Position numbers and translations under genes: made by a program
Shown here: piece after piece, positions 31,213 through 39,604 of the stretch
How positions within the stretch are numbered: position 1 is the stretch's first letter
Layout of the letters: the number at the start of each line of letters is the position of its first letter
IMG/VR virus record: IMGVR_UViG_3300028571_002266
Span: 62,001 to 126,000 of that record
Strand: one strand, 5' to 3'
DNA: 64,000 nt
From: a virus
Notes under the pieces: model-generated
Told to the model about the DNA's origin: nothing
What the model saw: only the letters and a program-made list of their open reading frames with translations
Databases searched by the model: none

Positions 31213-31564
31213 GGGGCCGTATTTAGAATTCGATTCGGATGGACGGCTTGTGAGTGGCATGTAGAGGTTGGTCAGAAGGCCTCTTAAAAAATCTGACTAA
31301 AGCCTTAACTGGCGAAACTGTTTACGCTATGGCTGCATAAGTGCAACCACAGACTTAGGTAGCGATGCTAGTAGCGACCGAAAGTTTGATGTAAAATCTG
31401 GCTGGTCATATGCATTTCAATGGGCAAATGACGAGATAAAGTTGATAGTGCTGAAAAAGGTTTTATTTGTTGTACCTTTTCAGATGACATCAAGCAATAA
31501 AATAAACATGTAGAGGCTCACAGGTAGTTATGCGAAGACAGCGGGGCGGGTCCGCTCGGCTCCA
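31213..31564 (+). ncRNA. ssrA: tmRNA (ssrA) with tag ending YAMAA
   Basis: Acceptor stem GGGGCCG (31213-31219) pairs with CGGCTCC (31557-31563). The 5' domain (TTTAGAATTCGATTCGGAT) and the GAGG...GGCCTCTTAAAAA pseudoknot follow the bacterial tmRNA plan. The message part after TTAACT is GGC GAA ACT GTT TAC GCT ATG GCT GCA TAA (31311-31340), giving tag GETVYAMAA. The T-arm stem AGCGG/CCGCT is intact, but its loop GGCGGGT lacks the usual TTCRA; 3' CCA is not encoded. It would rescue ribosomes on broken mRNA and mark peptides for proteolysis. Confidence 0.9.
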
Positions 31565-31572
31565 CTTGCCAT

Positions 31573-31609
31573 GAAGACCTCTTGTTCATAAAATAGAACA
31601 AGGGGTCTT
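31573..31609 (+). terminator. Hairpin after tmRNA overlapping the next ribosome site
   Basis: AAGACCTCTTGTTC pairs with GAACAAGGGGTCTT (14 bp, one G-U). The 3' arm contains AAGGGG, the Shine-Dalgarno of the gene at 31611. Confidence 0.8.
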
Positions 31610-31610
31610 T

Positions 31611-32831
31611 ATGCTTATTTCTATTTTCACGCCAACTCATAATACAAAATATCTTAATCGTTTATATCAAACCATAAAAAATCAAACTTACCAGCAATGG
31701 GAATGGATTATTTGTCCCAATAATGGTGCTGTTGTTGATATTAAGGATGATCCTAGAGTTAAGGTTTTTCCAACAAACGGCTCTACCAATATTGGTTATT
31801 TGAAGAAATATGCTGCGAGTAAGTGTAAGGGCGAAGCAATCATGGAAGTTGACCATGATGATGAGCTTTTTCCTAATGCTGTTGAGGAATGTGCAAAGGC
31901 ATTTGAAGATTCGACTGTTGATTTTGCATATTCAAATTGCTGTGACGTGCAGGAAAATTATGAGCCAAGATTTTTTAATGAGAAATTTGGCTGGGTAAAC
32001 AGACCATGTGTTTATGATGGTCGTAATCTTGTTGAGATGGTTGCATTTCCTCCTGATCCTGCGAGTATAAGCAAGATTTGGTATGCTCCCAACCATTTTA
32101 GATCTTGGCGCAAATCATTTTATGATCGTATTGGTGGTCACGATGAGAGCATGGATGTTCTTGATGATCAAGATATAATGTGTAGAACTTATATTCATGG
32201 CAAGATGTTTCATATTGACAAGCCATTATATGTTTATCATTTGCATCCAGAAAACACTTGTTATGGCGAAAAGAATGCTAAGATTCAGGAATTGTGCGTT
32301 GAATTGCATGACAAATACATTTACAAACTTGTTGAAAAGTGGTGTGATGTCAACAATTTGAGAAAAATTGATTTATGTGGTGGATTTAGCAGGCCAATTG
32401 GATATGAAAGTGTCGATCTTGAAGGTGCTGATATTACTGCTGATTTGAATGAGCGTTGGCCTTTTGAAGATGGAAGTGTTGGTGTTTTTAGGGCTCATGA
32501 TGCTCTTGAACATTTGAAAAATCCTATTCACGCTATGAAAGAAGCATATCGTTGTCTTGCTCCTAATGGTTGGTTTTTAACATTAACTCCAAGTACTGAT
32601 GGTCGTGGTGCTTTCCAAGATCCTACTCACATTTCTTTTTGGAACAGCAATAGTTTTTGGTATTATACAAAAGCAGAGCAGGCCAAATATATTGGCACTC
32701 CTGTTAAGTTTCAGTTGAATAGGATCAAGAATTTTTATCCAAGTGATTGGCATAAGTTTCATCAGATTTTGTATGTAAAAGCAGATTTGCTGAAATTTTC
32801 TGGTCGTGTTGCAGGTGGGGTTGAGATTTAA
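31611..32831 (+). CDS. Fused GT2 glycosyltransferase and SAM methyltransferase
   Basis: 406 residues. Residues about 1-215 are a GT2 domain (ISIFTPTHNTKYLNRLYQTI, then EVDHDDELFPNA with DxD). Residues about 250-380 are a class I methyltransferase (KIDLCGGFSRPIGYESVDLE, DALEHLKNPIHAMKEAYRCL). Probably builds and methylates a glycan. The ribosome site is in the tmRNA terminator stem (31573-31609), so translation may depend on unfolding. Confidence 0.85.
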   Translation: MLISIFTPTHNTKYLNRLYQTIKNQTYQQWEWIICPNNGAVVDIKDDPRVKVFPTNGSTNIGYLKKYAASKCKGEAIMEVDHDDELFPNAVEECAKAFEDSTVDFAYSNCCDVQENYEPRFFNEKFGWVNRPCVYDGRNLVEMVAFPPDPASISKIWYAPNHFRSWRKSFYDRIGGHDESMDVLDDQDIMCRTYIHGKMFHIDKPLYVYHLHPENTCYGEKNAKIQELCVELHDKYIYKLVEKWCDVNNLRKIDLCGGFSRPIGYESVDLEGADITADLNERWPFEDGSVGVFRAHDALEHLKNPIHAMKEAYRCLAPNGWFLTLTPSTDGRGAFQDPTHISFWNSNSFWYYTKAEQAKYIGTPVKFQLNRIKNFYPSDWHKFHQILYVKADLLKFSGRVAGGVEI

Positions 32832-32910
32832 TGATGGATGTTGTTTTTTCACATGAATATGGCGGGGAAATAGTCTTGTTTTGAGGATTGTTTCTTTGTA
32901 TTATCGGGTG

Positions 32911-34230
32911 ATGAGCAAGCAAAGATTCCTAGATGTTTGTGTCGCTTCTCTTCGTGCAAAGGGTTTGTACGAAGAGCAGCGTTATGCCAAAAGATTGAAG
33001 TGGGAAACAGAAGAGATCATTGCGAAGGAAAAGCACGAATATTTCCTTGATTTGTATGATAAGAAGGTGAAGTATCCTAAAAATCAAAACAATCTTTTGG
33101 TTTGTTGGCTTTTAGGTTTAGTTCCAGATCATGACATTGAGAAAGATCCTTCAAATGTATTCACGGGTGACTTGCCCGATGTAGACATTGATTATATTCC
33201 AATGGTTCGTGATTATTTGAAGAATGAATGGGCACCGAAAACATTTGGCGAAGATTATGTTTGTAACATTGGTAACTATACGACATTTGGAATTAAATCG
33301 GCATTGATTGACATGGCTCGTGTTCATGGCGAAAGTCGTGAAGAGGTCATGGCAATCACTAAGAATCTTGATGCTAAGGATGATGAAGGCAAACCAATCA
33401 CATGGGATGCAGCATTAAGGCTTGACCCTGAATTCAAAGCATATACTGAGAAATATCCGTCAATTGCTCAAGCAACAAAAAAATTAATTAATCGCAATCG
33501 TGGCATGGGAGTACATGCTGGTGGATTGATTGTTTCGAGAATTCCACTTCATGATCTTGTTCCTTTGGTTAAAAGGAAAGGTAATCCTCAAGCTAGTGCA
33601 TGGGTAGAGGGACTACATGGGCAGGATTTGCAGCCTGTTGGCCTTGTTAAATTTGACTTACTTGTGATTAGTAATCTTTTGCAAATTGCTCGTTGTTGCG
33701 AGACTGTTAGAATCAATCATGGTGTTACTTCAATTTGTGCCAAGCCCGGAGAGCCAGATTGGTCTGATGTTGATTGTTGGAGGAATGATCCTGATTCAAT
33801 TGCAATGGCTAATCGTGGTGATTTGAAATGTATATTTCAATTTGATTCTGAGGGAATGAGGGCATTGGTTAGGGCTGGAGGAGTTGATCGATTTGAAGAT
33901 TTAGTGGCATATTCCAGTTTATTCCGACCCGGCTGTATTAAATGTTTGCAAAAAGATTCTTTTGTTATGTTATACAATGGTCAAAAAGAAATAAAAAATT
34001 TGCAGCCGGGCCTTGATAATATAGCGTATCTAAATTCTCAAAGAAAAGTAAATTACACAAAAAGATATTTTGTCATAAATTCTGGTTATAAAAAAATATT
34101 GAGAATCACAACTAAAAGTGGCAAAGTCTTGCTTCTCTCGCCTGATCATCCAGTCTTGACTGATAAATTGAAATATATAAAGGCAGGAGTTCTTAAAATT
34201 GGAGATAAAGTTGGAGTAATTAAAAAATAA
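32911..34230 (+). CDS. dnaE: DNA polymerase III alpha, fragment B with N-terminal split-intein
   Basis: 439 residues from ATG 32911. GDLPDVDIDYIPMVRDYL carries the catalytic Asp pair; MGVHAGGLIVSRIPL and CIFQFDSEGMRALV are palm/fingers motifs, ending YSSLFRPGCIK. At Cys (33943) intein N sequence begins and the ORF ends after 95 intein residues. Fragment C supplies the matching half. The catalytic Asp set is thus divided between A and B by 4 kb of other genes. Confidence 0.9.
   Translation: MSKQRFLDVCVASLRAKGLYEEQRYAKRLKWETEEIIAKEKHEYFLDLYDKKVKYPKNQNNLLVCWLLGLVPDHDIEKDPSNVFTGDLPDVDIDYIPMVRDYLKNEWAPKTFGEDYVCNIGNYTTFGIKSALIDMARVHGESREEVMAITKNLDAKDDEGKPITWDAALRLDPEFKAYTEKYPSIAQATKKLINRNRGMGVHAGGLIVSRIPLHDLVPLVKRKGNPQASAWVEGLHGQDLQPVGLVKFDLLVISNLLQIARCCETVRINHGVTSICAKPGEPDWSDVDCWRNDPDSIAMANRGDLKCIFQFDSEGMRALVRAGGVDRFEDLVAYSSLFRPGCIKCLQKDSFVMLYNGQKEIKNLQPGLDNIAYLNSQRKVNYTKRYFVINSGYKKILRITTKSGKVLLLSPDHPVLTDKLKYIKAGVLKIGDKVGVIKK
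33943..34227 (+). other. Split intein, N-terminal half (95 residues)
   Basis: Starts CLQKDSFVMLYNGQKEI and contains LLLSPDHPVLTD (block B, with the expected His). It stops at 34228. Insertion point RPGCIK / CGMDK corresponds to the RPGPLQ-SGM site of bacterial DnaE. Confidence 0.88.
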
Positions 34231-34265
34231 TTCATATATATCCTTGCACAGAGCGGGAGATATAT

Positions 34266-35279
34266 ATGATTTGTAAAATATGCAATAAAGAGGTATCAGA
34301 AAAATTTTATCGCCATCTAAATAGTAGTCATAAGATGAAAAAAGGAGATTATCTAAATTTGTTTCCAGAGCAAAAAGAGGAGTACAAAAGTCAAATTTCT
34401 GTTTTGTGGAACAAAGGAAAAACCAAGTGCGATGATGATCGCATCATGGCGATTGCCGATAAGATAAAAAAATTCACAGGACAGGAACACATACGAAAGC
34501 AAAGATCGGAAAACATGAAAAAAATGTATCAAAATGGTGATATGTTGTCCCCTGAGATGAGAGCTTATGTGCAAAAAAAAGGCACAGATGGATGGGTCAA
34601 AAAGGTTAAGGAATCTTCTTTTGAAGAAAGAAAGATATTATTAAAGAATTTTTCTGATGCTGGCAACAAAAAAATACAAGAAAATAAAATAAATCGCACG
34701 CCTGAAGATTATATGCGAATTTGCAAAAATGCCAAAGGAAAAGCTCAATATGGTAATTGTGCAGAATGCGGAAATCAAATTGTAATATGGGTTGGAGGCA
34801 AGCCACGACCTAAACAAAGATTTTGTAATCAATCATGTCAAAAAATATATCAAAAAAAACATCCTTTTTATACATTATCTCATGTTGGAAAGCATTATTT
34901 TTCAGAAAAAATGCAATGTGAATTTTATCTAAGATCAAAATTAGAAATTTGGCTTGCAGAAATGTTAGATGTAAATGAAAAAGTGAATTCTTGGCATATT
35001 ACACCATTCGCTGTAAGCTACGAGTTTCATGGAAAAAAACGATTGTATTACCCAGATTTCATGATAAACTCAAAGTGGGTTGTTGAATTGAAATCTGGTT
35101 ATATATTTGACATCGATGCCGACAAAAATAGAGCAAAGTTTATGGCTGCACAAGATTATTCAGAGGAGATAAATTGTGAGTTTTTTTATTGGCAATTTGA
35201 TAATCACAATATGACAAAAAAGTTATTTGAAAAAGATCAAAGGGTGATTGATTTCTTTTCATTTTTACAGGAAGCATGA
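34266..35279 (+). CDS. Homing-type endonuclease between split-intein halves
   Basis: 337 residues. N-terminal zinc-finger-like CKICNKEVSEKFYRHLNSSH, a second Cys cluster (CAECGNQIVIWVGG, FCNQSCQKIY at about 160-200), and a C-terminal nuclease fold: EFYLRSKLEIWLAEML, LYYPDFMINSKWVVELKSG with PD and ExK. This is the Vsr/EDxHD-like family described in fractured genes with split inteins. It lies exactly between IntN and IntC, as a free-standing gene. Confidence 0.82.
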   Translation: MICKICNKEVSEKFYRHLNSSHKMKKGDYLNLFPEQKEEYKSQISVLWNKGKTKCDDDRIMAIADKIKKFTGQEHIRKQRSENMKKMYQNGDMLSPEMRAYVQKKGTDGWVKKVKESSFEERKILLKNFSDAGNKKIQENKINRTPEDYMRICKNAKGKAQYGNCAECGNQIVIWVGGKPRPKQRFCNQSCQKIYQKKHPFYTLSHVGKHYFSEKMQCEFYLRSKLEIWLAEMLDVNEKVNSWHITPFAVSYEFHGKKRLYYPDFMINSKWVVELKSGYIFDIDADKNRAKFMAAQDYSEEINCEFFYWQFDNHNMTKKLFEKDQRVIDFFSFLQEA

Positions 35280-35280
35280 A

Positions 35281-35412
35281 ATGCTTGATTTTGAAGAAAT
35301 AGTTCAGATTGAAGAGGTTGGTGAAGATGATTGTTATGATATTATGTTGTTAGAAAAAGACTTGTATTTGGACGAGCCAAATTTTATAGCTAACGATATT
35401 GTTGTTCACAAT
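35281..35412 (+). other. Split intein, C-terminal half (44 residues)
   Basis: DDCYDIMLLEKD (block F) and NFIANDIVVHN (block G) precede Cys at 35413. Complements the N-half at 33943-34227. Confidence 0.88.
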
Positions 35413-37800
35413 TGTGGCATGGACAAGCGTTATGTTGAGCGTAAGAAGGGTCATGAAAAATATGAAATTCATCATTTAATCAAGCCTATTCTTGAAAAAA
35501 CATATGGAGTTATGATTTATCAAGAGCAAATCATGCAGATATTGAATGTTGTTGGTGAAATTCCTTTGAAGGATTGTGAAGCTGTAAGAAAAGCTATATC
35601 AAAGAAGAAAATAGAATCTATTGAAAAATATAAAGATATGTTTATTAAGAATGGGCAGAAAAATTTAAGTTTTACAAAAGAACAAATGGAAGAGTTTTTT
35701 AATCAAATATTGTCTTGGAGTGAATATGGCTTTAATAAAACTTTGACCGAAGACACAATTATAAATTGTGTTGATGGCGCAAAGCAAATAAAAGACATTT
35801 GTGCCGGAGACATAGTTTATTCTATAAATGAAAAGGGAGAACAGGTACAAACTGAAGTTGCGGCAGTTCATGATCATGGCGTGGTCAATGTTGTGGAGGC
35901 GACATTTGATGACGGCTATGTTGTGAGGTGTACTTATGATCACAAATTTTTGACTGAAGAAGGACAAGTTCCTCTTTGGTTAATTGTTAAAGACAACATG
36001 GTTGTGCTGAGTTCTCCGTTGGGAGAACATGCAGGGGAAGAAAAAGAATGGTCATCTGGCAAGGTGTGGACAAATAATAAAAACTCTGGAAAAGATGAAA
36101 GAGCATCGAGAGAATTGCAAGGAGTGCAACTATCTGAAGTGGAGGCTGGAGGGAAAGAAATACATTTCCAGATGCGGAGTGGAATTTCTGCGTTCACCTC
36201 AACTGGTCCAAAATCATCAGAAAACTGGAGAAATGAATTCGGAGTGGTTCACTTCACTCCAGAGTATGCTTCTATCACCAATACCCGGAATTTGGTGTCT
36301 AGGAGAATATTACGAGTTGTGACCGTGGGTAAAAGACAATGTTACGATCTTGAAGTCGCCATCTCAACTCACAACTTTATTCTTCCGAATGGAATAATCA
36401 CATCGAACTCACATGCTGTGGCTTATACTTACATCAGCATGTATCTTTTGTATTTGAAGGTTCATTACCCTCATGAATTTTATGCTAGCATGTTATCATG
36501 TGAGACTTTGGCTGAGAAGATAAAAGACATTAAGATGGAGGCTAAGATACATGGTGTTGAGATGCATCGTCTTGACATTAACAAATCTGGCATTAATTTT
36601 GAGCTTAAGGATAATTTAATTTATTTTGGTTTTAGTAATGTGAAGGGTATAGGAGAGGGTCCTGCTCAAAAGATAGTGGCTGGTCAGCCGTATCGTAGTT
36701 TTGAGGATTTCCTTTATCGATGTGGAACAGATGCTTCGATGTTGAAGCCGATACTTGGTTTAAGATGTTTTAGGGATCGTGATCCAATTACTTTGTGGAA
36801 ATTTGCAGAGCATTTCAAAGAATGTTTTAAGAAAAACGAAGAGAAGCGCAAGCGTTTTGGTACTTCTTTGGAGAGGTACGAAGACGAGTTAAGGGAGCTT
36901 ATTCCTGAAGTTGAATTCAAATTATCTGATTTGAGTGGTGATTCACCATTTGATAACATTGAGTATCAGCAAAAATATGATAAGGAAGAGGAGATTACTG
37001 TTCTCAAGGAGTATGAGTGTAAGGAAGGGGATGGTGTTGGAAGGATTGAGATGGTATATGTTCCTGTTGATGGGACTGATGTTGTGATTGAGCGTGAGGT
37101 GATGAGATATTACAAGAAGATTGCTACTAAGAGGCCTTGGAACAGGTGGAAGGATCTTAAGAATCTTTGGAATAAAAGAAAGAGAACTATAGCGAGATTT
37201 TCTGATGCTGATTTCAAGACATTGCCAAGATTGATTGATTTCGATCCAGACCAATATGATATACCTAAGGATTTGGCTAAGGAGTTTAAGAATCCGGTTG
37301 TTTCAGAAGAAAAGTTTTATGGATTTGCTTGGATTCATGAGCTTGAGAGAAGTCCTGATTATAGAGGGAATTTGACATTTGATTCTTTGAGAAGTGACAT
37401 TGACAGTTCTTCTGGTCCTGTTGAGTTGAGGGTTAAGAAAGTAATTCAGATGACTAGTAAAAAGGGTTCTACTTATTCTCAGGTATTGGCGGAAGATGTT
37501 ACTGGTCAAGAGAATAAGATTAATGTTTGGTCTGATGACTGGGATCGTTGGCATAAAGAATTAAGTGAAGGTAACTTAATTAGGATAAGATTGCAACCTC
37601 CTTCTGGTGGTTTCAATACATTCTTGTTGGAATCAAATCAGAATGGCAAGTATAGAGGTCAGAAGAGATATCGAGACAAGGATGATGATCCTCGTGTTAT
37701 TGTCATGAGAGTTGGCTTAAAAGAAGAAGAGAAATTCATGACAGATGAAGAGGTTTTGGAACTTTTTAATAATTTAGGTATGGAAAATAAAAATGACTGA
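35281..37800 (+). CDS. dnaE: DNA polymerase III alpha, fragment C (IntC plus cis intein)
   Basis: 839 residues from ATG 35281 (ribosome site AGGAA). Residues 1-44 are IntC, followed by Cys+1 and GMDKRYVERKKG. TYGVMIYQEQIMQI and WSEYGFNK are conserved polymerase motifs; a 223-residue cis intein interrupts FNK / SHAVAYTYISM. The C-terminal third has an HhH-like segment (VKGIGEGPAQKIV) and an OB-like domain (VELRVKKVIQMTSKKGSTYS). Protein splicing of B and C plus removal of the cis intein would rebuild the polymerase from RPG onwards. Confidence 0.9.
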   Translation: MLDFEEIVQIEEVGEDDCYDIMLLEKDLYLDEPNFIANDIVVHNCGMDKRYVERKKGHEKYEIHHLIKPILEKTYGVMIYQEQIMQILNVVGEIPLKDCEAVRKAISKKKIESIEKYKDMFIKNGQKNLSFTKEQMEEFFNQILSWSEYGFNKTLTEDTIINCVDGAKQIKDICAGDIVYSINEKGEQVQTEVAAVHDHGVVNVVEATFDDGYVVRCTYDHKFLTEEGQVPLWLIVKDNMVVLSSPLGEHAGEEKEWSSGKVWTNNKNSGKDERASRELQGVQLSEVEAGGKEIHFQMRSGISAFTSTGPKSSENWRNEFGVVHFTPEYASITNTRNLVSRRILRVVTVGKRQCYDLEVAISTHNFILPNGIITSNSHAVAYTYISMYLLYLKVHYPHEFYASMLSCETLAEKIKDIKMEAKIHGVEMHRLDINKSGINFELKDNLIYFGFSNVKGIGEGPAQKIVAGQPYRSFEDFLYRCGTDASMLKPILGLRCFRDRDPITLWKFAEHFKECFKKNEEKRKRFGTSLERYEDELRELIPEVEFKLSDLSGDSPFDNIEYQQKYDKEEEITVLKEYECKEGDGVGRIEMVYVPVDGTDVVIEREVMRYYKKIATKRPWNRWKDLKNLWNKRKRTIARFSDADFKTLPRLIDFDPDQYDIPKDLAKEFKNPVVSEEKFYGFAWIHELERSPDYRGNLTFDSLRSDIDSSSGPVELRVKKVIQMTSKKGSTYSQVLAEDVTGQENKINVWSDDWDRWHKELSEGNLIRIRLQPPSGGFNTFLLESNQNGKYRGQKRYRDKDDDPRVIVMRVGLKEEEKFMTDEEVLELFNNLGMENKND
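35740..36408 (+). other. Cis mini-intein with Thr at position 1
   Basis: 223 residues inserted between FNK and SHAVAY. TLTEDTIINCVDGAKQI (block A), VRCTYDHKFLTEE (block B, TxxH), RQCYDLEVAISTHNF (block F) and GIITSN then Ser+1. No LAGLIDADG. The first residue is Thr (ACT at 35740), not Cys, Ser or Ala, and the penultimate residue is Ser rather than His. Confidence 0.85.
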
Positions 37801-38287
37801 TGAATTAATTATCGATGAAAATAATTTTAGTACTTATTTCAGGGATTGTCGTTTGCATCGTCCTGAAAGAAGTGATGTCATGGCAAGATATTCTGCAATT
37901 GCAGAGTTTATTGATGGTCAGATGAAGAAAGATATCATTAATTTGCTTTCAAGTTATGACAGTAAGGCTATTGCTGCTACTCAGGTTATGAGGAAGCTTG
38001 GATGTGCTACAGAAGGCGAATCTATAAGAATATGCAGGGAGGTAGCAGAAGATTTAGCTAATGGTATGGGGCCATTGGAAGTTGAGAATAAAGTTTACAA
38101 ATATAAGATGGAAGTTTTTTATTATACGAAGAGGGAATACGTTCCTGTTGATGATCCACATTGGACAGTAATTAGTATTGCAAATTTGGATAAATTCTTG
38201 GATAATGCAAATCAATTGGTTTCGATTAAGTCAAAAATCATTGAACCGGAGAGTTCAAATGAGATACAAGTTGAGCAACATGTCTGA
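37793..38287 (+). CDS. Hypothetical protein downstream of the polymerase
   Basis: 164 residues, overlapping the polymerase stop by 8 nt, so translationally coupled. Helical, with SYDSKAIAATQVMRKLGCAT and ICREVAEDLANGMGPLEVE. No family recognised; polymerase accessory role possible by context only. Confidence 0.65.
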   Translation: MTDELIIDENNFSTYFRDCRLHRPERSDVMARYSAIAEFIDGQMKKDIINLLSSYDSKAIAATQVMRKLGCATEGESIRICREVAEDLANGMGPLEVENKVYKYKMEVFYYTKREYVPVDDPHWTVISIANLDKFLDNANQLVSIKSKIIEPESSNEIQVEQHV

Positions 38288-38834
38288 TGAAGTTGTTCTG
38301 ATTGATACTCCTTACTGTCCTGATGCTGGTAATTTTGCAAGAACTCGAAAGATTGTTGAAGAAAAATATAAAATTGATAATTGGTTTTATTGTCGTGATC
38401 TTTTCCATAATGTTTTATGGAATTTGAAAATATTTTTCTTTAGCCACAATTGGAACAGGGGTTCTTCTGTGGCTGCTTTTATGAAAAAAATTGAAGATAT
38501 TCTTGATGTTGAACCAAGATCTCAGTTTGGTCGAACCCAAATAAAAAGGGTTATGTGGGTCAAACCGAGTGTTTGGTGGATAAAGCAAGGAATGAGAAGA
38601 TCTTTGTTTACGATACTTTTGCGTGTAGGCGTTAAGTATGTGGTTTCCAAAGATAATTTTGAAGAAGTTATCAAATCAGAAAAATATTTACATCAAACTT
38701 ATTATGCTTTTGAAAGATTTATGAATGGCAATACGAAGTACAAAGGTCATAAACGTGGTTGGTACAAGCAATTTTGTGAAATAAATATGTCGAATGAAGA
38801 GATAGATAAGTTGTTAGTTATGCCAAAAAAATAA
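38259..38834 (+). CDS. Hypothetical basic protein
   Basis: 191 residues from ATG 38259 (GGAG, 8-nt spacing); an alternative ATG at 38280 (MSDEVVLIDTPYC) is also possible. Rich in Trp, Lys and Arg (HNWNRGSSVAAFMKKIEDIL, KPSVWWIKQGMRRSLF). No family recognised. Confidence 0.6.
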   Translation: MRYKLSNMSDEVVLIDTPYCPDAGNFARTRKIVEEKYKIDNWFYCRDLFHNVLWNLKIFFFSHNWNRGSSVAAFMKKIEDILDVEPRSQFGRTQIKRVMWVKPSVWWIKQGMRRSLFTILLRVGVKYVVSKDNFEEVIKSEKYLHQTYYAFERFMNGNTKYKGHKRGWYKQFCEINMSNEEIDKLLVMPKK

Positions 38835-38921
38835 TTTTATCGGCATAGATAAGAATAATTCTTTATTAAAGAAAAAAGACTGATTAAAAGGATTTTTAAG
38901 TTGCCGGAAAAAGGACAAAAT

Positions 38922-39548
38922 ATGAACAGTATGAGTAGCATGATGGATGATATCAACAAATATGCAGATATTTGGGACAAGGCTTTAGCAAAGGGCATTT
39001 TTAATGGTGCTCCTAAGCCTCCTACTCCAATTGAGCCAGAAGCTAGTGCTGATTTCTTTGGTCAGATGAAGACTGGCGAGTATGACATTGATGCTCCTTT
39101 GAATGAAGGAGAGGCCAAATACTGGAGGGATGTTTCCCGCAGTGCTGCTGGTCGTTCTTCCTATCATATGCCTCTTAATGAAGAGCGTGAAGTAGACAAG
39201 AAGTCGATTAAGAAGGCTTCTAACCGTCTTGGAAGCACCTTTAATCCTGTCTACAACAATACTGTTGGCAAGGATCAAGATTTGGGTACTCCTGACAAGG
39301 TTACCAAGAATTGGGGTGTTGGTGGTAAGGATCTGAATGATCTAGAAGACCTTAAGAAGCGCCTTTATAATCTTGAAGTAGAATTAAGTAAGGCTGGTAT
39401 CATTAAGGGTGAAAAGGGCAAAAAAAAGGCTGATTCAGAAAGCACCATCCTTAAGAGCATGGACGATTTGAAGAAAGACATTGATGGTCTTAGCGACAAG
39501 TTAAATGGCAATCGCACAGACGAGAGCATTCGTCGCAGAAGAAAATAA
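38922..39548 (+). CDS. Hypothetical, possibly scaffold-like protein
   Basis: 208 residues from ATG 38922 (AAAAGGA upstream). Low-complexity, Lys/Asp-rich, with a coiled-coil C-terminal half (DLKKRLYNLEVELSKAGI, SMDDLKKDIDGLSDKL) and a RRRRK end. The composition fits scaffolding or internal head proteins; no homology recognised. Followed by a terminator hairpin. Confidence 0.65.
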   Translation: MNSMSSMMDDINKYADIWDKALAKGIFNGAPKPPTPIEPEASADFFGQMKTGEYDIDAPLNEGEAKYWRDVSRSAAGRSSYHMPLNEEREVDKKSIKKASNRLGSTFNPVYNNTVGKDQDLGTPDKVTKNWGVGGKDLNDLEDLKKRLYNLEVELSKAGIIKGEKGKKKADSESTILKSMDDLKKDIDGLSDKLNGNRTDESIRRRRK

Positions 39549-39568
39549 CTTTGATTTAATGTTATGTC

Positions 39569-39603
39569 CCCCTTAGAATTTTATAAGTTCTAAGGGGTAT
39601 TTT
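39569..39603 (+). terminator. Hairpin terminator whose 3' arm holds the next ribosome site
   Basis: CCCCTTAGAA (39569-39578) pairs with TTCTAAGGGG (39588-39597), followed by TATTTTT and the ATG at 39605. AAGGGG is both stem and Shine-Dalgarno, as at 31573-31609. Confidence 0.85.
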
Positions 39604-39604
39604 T

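Noticed and set aside
31573-31609. Hairpin considered as part of a tRNA
   Set aside because: No cloverleaf; it is a simple 14-bp terminator stem after the tmRNA.
34266-35279. Nuclease read as LAGLIDADG or HNH homing enzyme
   Set aside because: No LAGLIDADG or HNH pattern; PD and ExK residues indicate the Vsr/EDxHD-like fold.
35740-36408. Class 3 intein (WCT type) as explanation for Thr1
   Set aside because: Block F position 4 is Asp and block B position 12 is Phe, not the Cys and Trp required for class 3.
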